From NCBI RefSeq assembly GCF_030814415.1, contig NZ_JAUSVB010000002.1, forward strand, positions 372,001 through 436,000: a DNA stretch of 64,000 nucleotides, in the 5' to 3' direction. This DNA comes from Cellulomonas humilata. Lineage in GTDB: Bacteria > Actinomycetota > Actinomycetes > Actinomycetales > Cellulomonadaceae. A program made the position numbers and the translations under genes. This document shows positions 30,575 through 38,268 of this stretch, in pieces. Below the pieces are notes generated by a model. It was not told the DNA's origin. It was given only the letters and a program-made list of their open reading frames with translations, and made no database searches. The first letter of the stretch is position 1; every line of letters begins with the position of its first letter.

Positions 30575-31216
30575 TCAGCCGATCTCGAGCGCGGTGACGC
30601 GCCAGGCGCCGCGGTGGCCCTCGAGCCGGAGCGCGACGGCTCGCACCCGCACCCCGTCGTCGGCCACCAGGGTCGCTTCCAGCACGTGCGAGTCGACGCG
30701 GCAGGCGCGGCTCCGGCGGATCACGGGCGGCCGGGTCCCTCCGGTCGTCCCGAGCACGCGCTGCGTCAGGCCGGCGCGGACCTGGAGCGACTCGTACACC
30801 CCGGGAGTCAGCCAGCGGGCCAGCTGCGCCACGGAGCGTCGACCGGCCAGCACCTCCAGCGAGCCCAGCGCGACCGCGCGGGCGACCGTCGCGGGATCGC
30901 CGTCGGGGAGCAGTCGCGGGGTGTCGTCGTCGGCCTCCATGACGAGCGACCGGTCGCTGACTCGCAGGACCGCGATGCGGCCGGCCGCGGTCTCGGGCAC
31001 CGCGTGGGCGGGCCCGGTCGCCTCCTCGACGAGCGACGGCGCGACGGCGGGGACCAGCCGGACCTGCGGGCGCCGCGAGCGGACACCTCCCGGACGCGTG
31101 GAGCCGGTCGGGCGCTGCGGAACGGGTCCGTGCTCGGCCCCGCGCACCCGGGCGAACGCGTCCTCGGCGGGCGTCCTGCCACGGGGGAGCACGAGCGCCC
31201 CGACGTCGGCGCTCAC
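30575..31216 (-). CDS. Rv3235 family protein
   Basis: This 213-residue protein has a disordered Pro/Arg-rich N-terminal half and a conserved C-terminal domain with SLEVLAGRRSVAQLARWLTPGVYESLQVRAGLTQRV and VRAVALRLEGHRGAWRVTALEIG, as in the actinobacterial Rv3235-like family. The function is unknown. GTG 31216 overlaps the stop of the LysM gene (GTGA), so both come from one transcript. Gene linkage suggests an envelope-related role. Confidence 0.78.
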   Translation of the reverse strand: MSADVGALVLPRGRTPAEDAFARVRGAEHGPVPQRPTGSTRPGGVRSRRPQVRLVPAVAPSLVEEATGPAHAVPETAAGRIAVLRVSDRSLVMEADDDTPRLLPDGDPATVARAVALGSLEVLAGRRSVAQLARWLTPGVYESLQVRAGLTQRVLGTTGGTRPPVIRRSRACRVDSHVLEATLVADDGVRVRAVALRLEGHRGAWRVTALEIG

Positions 31217-32016
31217 AGCGCAGCTCCGTCGGCCGTCACGGGCACCGCGAGAACCTGGCCCGGTCGGATCAGGTCGGGGTCGGCACCGATCGCCGCGGCG
31301 TTCACCGCGTACCAGCGCGGCCACGCGGCGGCGACCTGCGCGTCGGTGGCGCCCGGCGGGAGGTGGCGTGCCGCGATCGACCAGAGGCTGTCCCCGGCTG
31401 CCACGACCACGCCGTCGACCGTCGCCACGGTGGACGCCGGTGCTCCGGCGGCGGACAGGGGTTCCGGCGGAGCGGGCGCGGGCGTGGCCTCGGCGGGCAC
31501 GGGCTGCGCTGCGGGCTCCACCACGGATCTAGCGGCCACGGTGGATGGGCTCGCGGCCTCGTTGGCCGTGGTGGACGCGGTCTCCGACCAGCCGAGGTCG
31601 GTCGGCGCGGCCGCGACGGTGGCCGAGGGCGACGGTTCCAGCGCGGTCGCCGACGCGCCCGTCGCCATGCCGAGCCCGATCCCTGCTCCGACGGCGAGCA
31701 CGAGCGCCTTGCGCACGACCTGCGGTGCGCACCGGTGGACCAGCCGCTCACCGGCGCGCCAGCTGGCACCGGCGGTGCGGACGACGACGCACACCGTGCC
31801 CAGCAGCGAGGCGGCCGCCAGCCAGAGGGCGACGAGCATGCCGACGACGGCCACCCCGATCTCGATCACCGAGTCGACCTGCCACGGTCCGACATGGTCG
31901 GTCAGCACGGCTCGCACGTGCAGCGCGAGCACCCCAGCCAGCGTCGCTGACGCCAGCGTCCCCGCGAGCAGCCCGCCGATCGACCTCCCCGCTCTCCGCA
32001 CTCCGGTGCCCACCAT
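31213..32016 (-). CDS. LysM-domain membrane protein
   Basis: This 267-residue protein has membrane helices at about 14-38, 51-79 and 104-126, then an Ala/Pro/Thr-rich spacer and a C-terminal LysM domain (about 205-262: VVAAGDSLWSIAARHL and IRPGQVLAVPV). LysM binds N-acetylglucosamine in peptidoglycan. The topology puts the LysM outside, tethered to the membrane. It overlaps the Rv3235-like gene. Its promoter region contains the 10-bp phased direct repeats listed separately. Confidence 0.84.
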   Translation of the reverse strand: MVGTGVRRAGRSIGGLLAGTLASATLAGVLALHVRAVLTDHVGPWQVDSVIEIGVAVVGMLVALWLAAASLLGTVCVVVRTAGASWRAGERLVHRCAPQVVRKALVLAVGAGIGLGMATGASATALEPSPSATVAAAPTDLGWSETASTTANEAASPSTVAARSVVEPAAQPVPAEATPAPAPPEPLSAAGAPASTVATVDGVVVAAGDSLWSIAARHLPPGATDAQVAAAWPRWYAVNAAAIGADPDLIRPGQVLAVPVTADGAAL

Positions 32017-32036
32017 GTTCGCCCCTGATCATGTTG

Positions 32037-32062
32037 TTTGATGCAGTTTGATAATGCTTGAT
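32037..32062. promoter_or_regulatory. Three direct repeats with exact 10-bp spacing upstream of the LysM gene
   Basis: TTTGAT at 32037-32042, TTTGAT at 32047-32052 and CTTGAT at 32057-32062 recur every 10 bp; a fourth, weaker copy (ATAGAT) falls at 32067-32072. Read in the direction of the LysM gene they are ATCAAAC, ATCAAAC and ATCAAGC, 21-56 nt before its start codon. The repeats are AT-rich in an otherwise GC-rich region. Helically phased head-to-tail sites suit a MerR/BldC- or Xis-like protein. Confidence 0.6.
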
Positions 32063-32248
32063 GGGGATAGATGTACCTGGAAATGCCTAGGTTTGTCCAG
32101 TGGTGTCCACGAGAGTGAGTTGCACCGTGGTTGCACGCCGCCCGGCGGCCCGGCACGAGCGGGCACCACGCTGTGCCAGCGAGGGCTCCGGGTGTGTCGT
32201 ACACGGTTGGTGCGCGCGGCTCCGGACCGGCGCCTACGGTGGCGAGGC

Positions 32249-32884
32249 ATGGCTTCCTTCGCCGAGGTGACGTTGTCCCGGGTTCCTGCGGGGATCGACG
32301 TACCCGAGCCGCTCCGGATGTTGTTCGAGTGGGTCGATGCACACGGGTTCACGAGCACCGGCCGCGATGGCGAGCTCTACGGCAGCCTGTCGGCGGAGTG
32401 GCCCGGGCCCGGGACGAACCTGCTCCTGCGCGGCTATCGGCCCGGCGAGACCGCGGACTACGTCGCGGCCTGGTTCGGCTCCGCACGGGGGGAGTCGCCG
32501 ACGTTGTGGCCGTTCTGTCGTACAGGTGCCGACGGCTCCGTGGCCGCGCTCTGGCGTGCCCCGGACAGCGCGACGCGCATCGTCCACCTGGGCTCGGGCA
32601 GCGGATCGCTGCTCACCTGCGTCCTGGGCGACGACGCTGTCGACTTCCTCCGGTTGATCGGCATCGGCTACGACGAGATCTGCTGGAGCGAGGACTGGAG
32701 CAACCCGCCGGTGCCCGAGCCCGACCGCTCCGTGCTCAACGAGCCGTACCGCACGTGGGTCGAGTCGACCTTCGACGTCACCATCCCGCGCACCGCTGTC
32801 GAGATCGTCCCCGACCCCGCCGAGATGGGTGACGACGGAACCGCCGACACCTGGTGCCGATGGGTCGATGCCGCGACGAGCTGA
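32249..32884 (+). CDS. Hypothetical protein, possibly SUKH (SMI1/KNR4) superfamily
   Basis: This 211-residue protein starts at ATG 32249 (MASFAEVTLSRVP). It has a central WFGSARGESPTLWPFCRTGADGS segment and the C-terminal DDAVDFLRLIGIGYDEICW, followed by Pro-rich and FDVTIPRTAVEIV stretches. The aromatic/acidic DFLRLIGIGYDEIC pattern resembles SUKH immunity-type proteins, but similarity is weak by eye. There is no signal peptide or membrane helix. It stands alone between the LysM gene (divergent) and the ValRS-like gene (convergent), with no toxin visible beside it. Confidence 0.6.
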   Translation: MASFAEVTLSRVPAGIDVPEPLRMLFEWVDAHGFTSTGRDGELYGSLSAEWPGPGTNLLLRGYRPGETADYVAAWFGSARGESPTLWPFCRTGADGSVAALWRAPDSATRIVHLGSGSGSLLTCVLGDDAVDFLRLIGIGYDEICWSEDWSNPPVPEPDRSVLNEPYRTWVESTFDVTIPRTAVEIVPDPAEMGDDGTADTWCRWVDAATS

Positions 32885-32949
32885 TCACGCTCTCGGACGG
32901 GACGTGGTCCGGGTGCCGGCCGACGGTACCGACCTGACCGGTCGCCTTG

Positions 32950-35070
32950 TCATGGAGCCGGCCGGTGCGTGCCGGAGAGCGAGCGGGCCGGGTTGGGCGT
33001 GGTCACGAGCAGGCCGATCAGACGTTCGCACTCGAGCTCGTTGGCGGCCAGGTCGTCCCGCGCCTTCGCCTGCGCGGCCGCAGGCGCACGCTCGAGGAAC
33101 GCGGGCTGAGCCAGCCGGGCGGACAAGGTGGCGATCTGCGTGCGTGCCTGGTCGAGCCGACGCTCCAGGCCACGACGCTGAGCCTCGTCGAGCGCCGGCA
33201 TGGACGGCAGCGTCAACGTCGCACCCCACCGGCTGATGCGCGTCCCCCGACCAGGGTCGCCGGTCGTGAGCCGAGCGGTCCGGCACAGCTCGGACCAGAG
33301 CGTCAGGCCCTCGGCGCGCGCCGGCAGCCACGCAGCGGCCGCAAACCCCTGCCGCCCGCGGTGCTCTCGCGCCGCGTCACGCAGGGCCCGCAGCTGCTCA
33401 CCGGCCGCGGCCGCCTCGTGATCCGGGGCTGCAGGTGCCGGGCACGGGAGGTGGTCCATGATCCCGGACCAGCCGAGGTCCTCGGCCAGCTCCTCGGTGG
33501 TGAACGGCAGCATCGGGTGCAGCGCCAGCAGCAGCGCGCTCAACGCGAACGACAGTGCGTCACGCGCGCCGTCGTCGCCCCCGTACAGGGCGTCCTTGCG
33601 AGCCTCCAGGTACAGACCCGACAGGTCGTCCTCCGCGAACGTGGCCAGCGCATCCGCAGCGCGGGCCAGGTCGCCGGCGTCGTAGCCGGCTGCAGCCCCG
33701 GCGAGCGTGAGGTCCAAGCGCGTCAGGAGCCACCGGTCCAGCAGGTGCGAAGGCGCAGGACGGGCGCTCCGCCACGAGCATGCGAACCGGCCGGCCAGGC
33801 CCGTGATGCTGCGCAGCTTGGTGAGGAACCCCCGAGCTCCCTGCAGGTCCTCGGGTCTGAACAGGAGGTCCGCCCCGGGGCGAGCCTTGCGGGCCAACGC
33901 GAACCTCAGGGTGTCGGGACCGTGCTCCGCGATGAGCGGCAACGGGTCGATGGAGTTGCCGAGGCTCTTCGACATCTTCTTCCCGTCGGCGTCCCGGATC
34001 AGCCCGTGCAGCAGCATCCGACGGAACGGCGGCTTCCCGGTCAGGTGGGTGCAGAGCAGCGACATCCGCAGCGCCCAGAAGAAGATCAGGTCGTTGCCGG
34101 TGATGAGCAGGTCGTTCGGGTAGAACCGGCGCAGGTCCGTCGTGTCGTCCGGCCAGCCGAGCGTCGACAGCGGCCACAGTGCCGACGAGAACCACGTGTC
34201 CAGCGTGTCCGGGTCCTGCGTCCACCCGTCGGGGATCTCGTCGTCCGACGCGAGGGCGCGAGCCTGCCCGTCGGGCCCGTACCAGATCGGGATGCGGTGC
34301 CCCCACCACAGCTGGCGCGACAGGCACCAGTCGTCGAGGCCCGCCGCCCACCGCAGGTAGTCCCGGCGTGCGTCAGCCGGCTCGATGAGGGTGGCACCGG
34401 TCGTGATCGCCCTCGCCGCCGCGGCCGCCAGGACGCTGGTGCGCAGGAACCACTGCGGAGTCGTCCGGAGGTCGAGCGTGGTGCCGCAGCGCGAGCACGT
34501 CGGCCCCGCGGCCGTCTCGATCGCCTCGATGTCGGACAACGTGGTCGCGCAGCCCGGGCACCAGAGGGTCTCCCGCTCGGCGCGGTAGATGAGCCCCTCG
34601 TCGAACAGGCGCGTGAACGCTGTCCGGGTCGCGCGGCTCGGCCCGTCGTCGAGGGTGAACGTCAGCCGGCTCCAGTCGGGGCCGGCGCCGAGCTGCCGCA
34701 TCTGGTGGGTGATGCCCGCGGTGCACCGCGCCTTCCACTCCCAGGCCCGTCGCGTGAACTCGTCGCGGCCGATCTCGTCCTTGCTCGTGCCCTCGGCGCG
34801 CAGCTGCCGCTCCAGGAGGGCGTTCGTCGCGATGGCGGCATGGTCGAGCCCGGGGAGCCACAGGGTGTCGGCTCCGCGCATCCGCTGCCAGCGGGTCAGG
34901 GCGTCGGACAGTGTGTGCTCGTAGGCGTGCCCCATGTGCAGGTCGCCGGTGATGTTCGGTGGCGGCAGGATCATCGCCCAGGTGGGCGCACCGGCGGTGT
35001 CACTGGTGGTGAAGGCGCCGGCATCCTCCCAACCGCGGTAGCGGTCGCTGAAGGTGGTCGAGGTGTGCAT
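32950..35070 (-). CDS. Valyl-tRNA synthetase paralogue lacking the CP1 editing domain
   Basis: This 706-residue class I synthetase is of the ValRS type. The HIGH motif is HMGH (45-48) in PPPNITGDLHMGH and KMSKS is at 365-369. Also present are ISRQLWWGHRIP-type (LSRQLWWGHRIPIWY) and FFW(A)LRM motifs, an anticodon-binding domain, and the C-terminal coiled-coil arm (LDQARTQIATLSARL to LAANELECERL). The zinc knuckles C171-x2-C174 and C192-x2-C195 lie only about 20 residues apart. The roughly 170-200-residue CP1 editing domain that normally separates them is gone, which explains the length shortfall against about 860-880. The PGTDHAGIATQ stretch reads PGLDHAAIATN. It probably charges tRNA-Val without proofreading. 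A leader-peptide attenuator precedes it. Confidence 0.88.
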   Translation of the reverse strand: MHTSTTFSDRYRGWEDAGAFTTSDTAGAPTWAMILPPPNITGDLHMGHAYEHTLSDALTRWQRMRGADTLWLPGLDHAAIATNALLERQLRAEGTSKDEIGRDEFTRRAWEWKARCTAGITHQMRQLGAGPDWSRLTFTLDDGPSRATRTAFTRLFDEGLIYRAERETLWCPGCATTLSDIEAIETAAGPTCSRCGTTLDLRTTPQWFLRTSVLAAAAARAITTGATLIEPADARRDYLRWAAGLDDWCLSRQLWWGHRIPIWYGPDGQARALASDDEIPDGWTQDPDTLDTWFSSALWPLSTLGWPDDTTDLRRFYPNDLLITGNDLIFFWALRMSLLCTHLTGKPPFRRMLLHGLIRDADGKKMSKSLGNSIDPLPLIAEHGPDTLRFALARKARPGADLLFRPEDLQGARGFLTKLRSITGLAGRFACSWRSARPAPSHLLDRWLLTRLDLTLAGAAAGYDAGDLARAADALATFAEDDLSGLYLEARKDALYGGDDGARDALSFALSALLLALHPMLPFTTEELAEDLGWSGIMDHLPCPAPAAPDHEAAAAGEQLRALRDAAREHRGRQGFAAAAWLPARAEGLTLWSELCRTARLTTGDPGRGTRISRWGATLTLPSMPALDEAQRRGLERRLDQARTQIATLSARLAQPAFLERAPAAAQAKARDDLAANELECERLIGLLVTTPNPARSLSGTHRPAP

Positions 35071-35143
35071 GGTCGTTCCGTCCGTTCGTCCACGTCCTGG
35101 GGGAGTGCAGCTCGAGTCGAGATCTGCTCGACGAGCACAGGAG

Positions 35144-35179
35144 AGCCCTCGCCAGGAGTCCTACGGACAGGCGAGGGCT
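35144..35179 (-). terminator. Attenuator hairpin in the ValRS-like leader
   Basis: The arms 35144-35153 and 35170-35179 form a perfect 10-bp GC-rich stem; the 16-nt loop contains a further 4-bp GTCC/GGAC stem. On the transcribed (minus) strand the 5' arm begins at the stop codon of the 19-codon leader peptide and the 3' arm is followed by a pyrimidine-rich stretch. It ends about 73 nt before the synthetase start. Confidence 0.6.
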
Positions 35180-35237
35180 AGCGTACGAACGCAGGGCGCA
35201 GCGAACCCAGGAAGCGGGGTGCGTGTGCGCGAGCCAT
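35178..35237 (-). CDS. Putative 19-residue leader peptide controlling the ValRS-like gene
   Basis: ATG 35237 opens MARAHAPRFLGSLRPAFVR and stops at TAG (35180-35178). Its single valine is codon 18, encoded by GTA, rare in such a GC-rich genome, one codon before the last. A ribosome paused there would cover the 5' arm of the attenuator hairpin that begins in the stop codon, letting transcription reach the synthetase. An in-frame ATG three codons upstream (35246) is an alternative start. No strong ribosome binding site is seen, so initiation may be leaderless. Existence is inferred from layout alone. Confidence 0.5.
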   Translation of the reverse strand: MARAHAPRFLGSLRPAFVR

Positions 35238-35374
35238 GCACCCCATTGTGCGCGTGTACCGGCGATGCGCACCCATCGATCCTGACGCGCCCAAGCTCCC
35301 CCGCGCCGCCCGGCGTCACGGCTATCGTCGGGCGTGCCCGCCGCGGCACCTGCGGCTGCACCCGAGGGAGCACG

Positions 35375-36682
35375 ATGTCCGAGCCGGCACCTGCGGAAAC
35401 AGCCCATCTCACGGTCCGCGGCGCCGTCGTGCTCGGGATCGGCGCGATGGTCGGTGCGGGGATCTTCGCGCTGCTCGGGCAGGCCGGCGCGGTCGCCGGC
35501 TCCGCGGTGTGGATCTCGTTCCTGCTGGCCGGGGCGATGTCCGCGACGCTCGGGTACACGCTCGTGAAGTTCGCGATGCGCTGGCCGTCGTCCGGTGGGC
35601 TGATCGTGTACCTGGAGCACGGCTTCCGCAGCCGGCGGCTCGTCGGTGTCGCCGCGTGGCTCGGGTACCTGACCGCGATCGTCGTGGTGGGCGCGATGGT
35701 CGCCGCGTCGTTCGGGGACTACGCCGCCGTGCTGCTCGCCGACGCACCTCCGGGCGGCTGGTTGTCGAAGCTGTGCGCCGCAGCGCTGGTGGTGCTCGGG
35801 ACCTGGGTCACGGTCGCGGGGCCGCGTCTCATCGACCGGGTGCAGACGGGGATCGTGGGCTTGCTCCTCGTCGTGTTCGCCGTTTTCGTCGTCGGCACGC
35901 TCCCGCACGTGGACGCAGCGCTCCTGGCGCCGAGCACCTACCCGGGCGTCGACGACATCGTGGCCAGCATCGCCCTGACGTTCTTCGCCTTCCTCGGCTT
36001 CGCGGTGATCTCGTTCTCGGGCGGCGACCTGGCAGAGCCTCGGCGCGAGCTGCCGGTCGCGATGTACGCGGCGCTCGCGATCACCACCGTGCTGTACGTG
36101 GCCGTCGCGCTCTCGGTGTTCGGCACCCTGCCCGTCGACGAGGTCGTGGCCGCGGGTCCGACGGCCCTGGCCGTCGCGGCGGAGCCGGCGCTCGGCCAGG
36201 CCGGGTTCGTGATGATGGCCTGCGCGGCGCTGCTGGCGACGGCCTCCACGGTGACCGCGATGCTCTACGGCTCGGTCGGGCTCAGCGCGGCACTCGCGAG
36301 CTCCGGGACCTTCCCGCGGGTGTTCGGCCCGGGCACGCGGCTGGGCCGGCACGGCGGGCTGCTCATCACCGCGGCGCTGATGGTCGCGCTCGTGACCGTG
36401 CTCAGCGTCGGGGCCCTCGCTTCGGTCGGCAGCGCCGTGTCGCTCGCGGTCTTCCTGCTCGTCGCCGTGGCAGCCTTCCGGCTGAGGACCGAGCTCGGCG
36501 CGTCCCCGGTGCTGACCGCGGTCGCGGTTGCGGTCTCCGGCTTCGTGCTGGTGTGGTTCGTCGTGGACCTGTACGCGTCGGACCGGCGCTCGTTCTGGGC
36601 CATGATCGTCCTGGTCGGGCTCGCCGTCGTCGTCGACGAGGCGTGGACGCGGCGACGCCGGGCGCTCGACGCCGGTCGCTGA
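35375..36682 (+). CDS. APC-family amino acid permease
   Basis: This 435-residue integral membrane protein has about twelve helices. The first carries the APC signature GIGAMVGAGIFALLGQAGAVAGSA, and helix 6 shows LTFFAFLGFAVISFSGGDLAEPRRELPVAM, the substrate/ion-site region. It is presumably an amino acid or amine importer; the substrate cannot be read from the sequence. ATG 35375 has GGGAG 5-9 nt upstream. It is divergent from the ValRS-like leader; the 35238-35374 stretch between them holds no gene. Confidence 0.86.
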   Translation: MSEPAPAETAHLTVRGAVVLGIGAMVGAGIFALLGQAGAVAGSAVWISFLLAGAMSATLGYTLVKFAMRWPSSGGLIVYLEHGFRSRRLVGVAAWLGYLTAIVVVGAMVAASFGDYAAVLLADAPPGGWLSKLCAAALVVLGTWVTVAGPRLIDRVQTGIVGLLLVVFAVFVVGTLPHVDAALLAPSTYPGVDDIVASIALTFFAFLGFAVISFSGGDLAEPRRELPVAMYAALAITTVLYVAVALSVFGTLPVDEVVAAGPTALAVAAEPALGQAGFVMMACAALLATASTVTAMLYGSVGLSAALASSGTFPRVFGPGTRLGRHGGLLITAALMVALVTVLSVGALASVGSAVSLAVFLLVAVAAFRLRTELGASPVLTAVAVAVSGFVLVWFVVDLYASDRRSFWAMIVLVGLAVVVDEAWTRRRRALDAGR

Positions 36683-36722
36683 CCCGCACGGGGGCGCGCT
36701 GCCACCCCGGTACCGTGCACGC

Positions 36723-37247
36723 ATGCGGTGGGAGTCGCTCTTCGCGGACATGGAGGCCCAGCTCGCGGCCGGCCGACTCGCTGACGTCCGGGCGGACGTG
36801 GCCGAGCTCGCGCGCGCCGAGCGCGCCTCGATCACCCTCGCCGCGCGGGCGCGCGCGTCCGTCGGTCGCCCTGTACGGATGCTGGTGGGCGGCGCCGACG
36901 TCGTCGAGGGCGAGCTGATCGACGCGACGCCGGAGTGGCTCCTGGTGGCGACGTCATCCGTACGTCGCGCCCTCGTCCCGCTCGCCGCCGCGTCGGCGAT
37001 CGACGGGCTCGCCGCGCACGCGGCACCCGCGGCCGGAGCGGTGGAGTCGCGGCTGGGGCTCGGGCACGCGCTGCGGGCGCTCGCCCGGGACCGGGCCGTG
37101 GTCCGGGTGCGGGCCGGCGGTGCCGACCTGACCGGCCGCATCGAGCGGGTCGGCGCCGATCATCTCGACCTCGCCGACGTCGACGGGGCGCGTCGTGGCG
37201 GGTGGGCCGTCGCGTTCGCGACGCTGCAGGTCGTCCGGACGGGCTGA
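36723..37247 (+). CDS. Hypothetical actinobacterial protein with two Sm-like repeats
   Basis: This 174-residue cytosolic protein starts at ATG 36723 (MRWESLFADMEAQLAAGRLADVRADVAELARAE), a charged helix. Two similar beta-rich stretches follow: RPVRMLVGGADVVEGELIDATPEWLLV and AVVRVRAGGADLTGRIERVGADHLDL. This internal repeat, with a G-x-(V/I)-x(2)-V pattern, resembles Sm-like folds. I do not recognise its function. It ends 5 nt before the convergent HTH gene. Confidence 0.65.
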   Translation: MRWESLFADMEAQLAAGRLADVRADVAELARAERASITLAARARASVGRPVRMLVGGADVVEGELIDATPEWLLVATSSVRRALVPLAAASAIDGLAAHAAPAAGAVESRLGLGHALRALARDRAVVRVRAGGADLTGRIERVGADHLDLADVDGARRGGWAVAFATLQVVRTG

Positions 37248-37252
37248 GCCGG

Positions 37253-37486
37253 TCAGTCCCCGGCGGCGTCGTCGATCGTGCTGCCGTCGCTGGAGATCCG
37301 GGCACGCGTCTGCTCGTACATCCGCTGGATGTACTTCTCCAGCTCGGTCGACTCGACGCGCCACTGCAGCCGTCCGCCGATCTGGATGGCGGGCAGCTCA
37401 CCGGAGCGCACGAGGGCGTAGGCCTGCGGCGCCGAGATGTTCAGCACCTCGGTGACGTCCGCGAGGGTCAGGAACCGCGAAGACAT
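37253..37486 (-). CDS. BldC/excisionase-like helix-turn-helix protein
   Basis: This 77-residue MerR-type HTH protein begins MSSRFLTLADVTEVLNISAPQAYALVRSGELPAIQIGGRLQWRV, the classical HTH_17 pattern with the wing GGRLQWRV. A helix (ELEKYIQRMYEQTRARI) and an acidic tail complete it. BldC, its best-known relative, binds AT-rich direct repeats head to tail and controls Streptomyces development. It is divergent from the SAF-domain gene, 118 nt apart. A plausible target is the 10-bp phased repeats before the LysM gene. Confidence 0.84.
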   Translation of the reverse strand: MSSRFLTLADVTEVLNISAPQAYALVRSGELPAIQIGGRLQWRVESTELEKYIQRMYEQTRARISSDGSTIDDAAGD

Positions 37487-37550
37487 GACCGCAGTGTGGC
37501 ACGCGGTAGCGCCCGGACCCGGTTGTCCACAATGCTCCGTTCGCGTCGGT

Positions 37551-37578
37551 CTGCAGACGGCAGGATGGCCGTCTGCAG
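37551..37578. promoter_or_regulatory. 11-bp inverted repeat upstream of the SAF gene
   Basis: CTGCAGACGGC (37551-37561) and GCCGTCTGCAG (37568-37578) are perfect inverted repeats with a 6-nt spacer, ending 26 nt before the SAF start. It may be an operator in the divergent HTH/SAF promoter region or a hairpin in the SAF leader. Confidence 0.5.
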
Positions 37579-37604
37579 CGATGCACCACGAACCAGGGGA
37601 GCCG

Positions 37605-38267
37605 ATGGACACGAGCGTGATGGACCTGCCCGCACCGGTGGCAGCGCGGCTGCGACGCCCCGGCTGGCGCGACCCGCGACTCCTGGCCGGCGTCGCGATG
37701 GTCGCTGCATCGGTGCTCCTCGGCTCGTGGGCGGTGCGGACGGCGCAGGCCACGGTCCCCGTGTACGTGACGCGCGCCGCCCTGGTGCCGGGAGACCGCG
37801 TCACGGCAGCGGACCTCGCGGTCGTCGACGTCCGGCTGGGCACGGTCAACCTGGACCACTACCTGCGCGCCGACCGGCCCGTCGCCTCCGACGGCGTCGC
37901 GGTCCGTGCCGTCGGTCGGGGCGAGCTCGTGCCTGCGTCCGCTGTTGGCTCGTCTGCCGACCTCGACCTGCGGCCCGTCTCGGTGACGCTGACGCGCGCA
38001 CCCTCGAGCGACGTGGTGCCCGGCGCGCTCGTGGACCTGTGGTTCACCCCTCCCGCGCCCGAGGAGGACGCCGAGCCGACGGAACCGAGCGAGCTGGCCG
38101 GTGGTCTCACGGTCGCCGAGGTGAGCACGCCGTCGGGAGCCTTCGGCGCGTCGGGCGGGAGCGCGGTCCAGGTGCTGGTCCCCAGCTCGCTGCTCCCCGT
38201 GATCCTCACGGCGCTCGCGGCCGAGGGCACGGTCGACGTCGTCCCGGTCCTGGGCACGGGGGGCTGA
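37605..38267 (+). CDS. SAF domain-containing (CpaB-like) membrane protein
   Basis: This 220-residue protein has one membrane helix (about 31-52: RLLAGVAMVAASVLLGSWAV), then a SAF domain (TVPVYVTRAALVPGDRVTAADLAVVDVRL) and a second, CpaB/RcpC-like beta region (PVSVTLTRAPSSDVVPGALVDLWF). CpaB proteins sit in Flp/Tad pilus secretion machines, but no pilin, TadA/B/C or secretin is seen here. ATG 37605 has AGGGGA upstream. The CpaE-like ATPase gene follows 1 nt after its stop. Confidence 0.78.
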   Translation: MDTSVMDLPAPVAARLRRPGWRDPRLLAGVAMVAASVLLGSWAVRTAQATVPVYVTRAALVPGDRVTAADLAVVDVRLGTVNLDHYLRADRPVASDGVAVRAVGRGELVPASAVGSSADLDLRPVSVTLTRAPSSDVVPGALVDLWFTPPAPEEDAEPTEPSELAGGLTVAEVSTPSGAFGASGGSAVQVLVPSSLLPVILTALAAEGTVDVVPVLGTGG

Positions 38268-38268
38268 C

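Noticed and set aside
35071..35237. T-box riboswitch before the ValRS-like gene
   Set aside because: No T-box AGGGUGGNACCGCG-type sequence or specifier stem is seen; the leader-peptide layout explains the region better.
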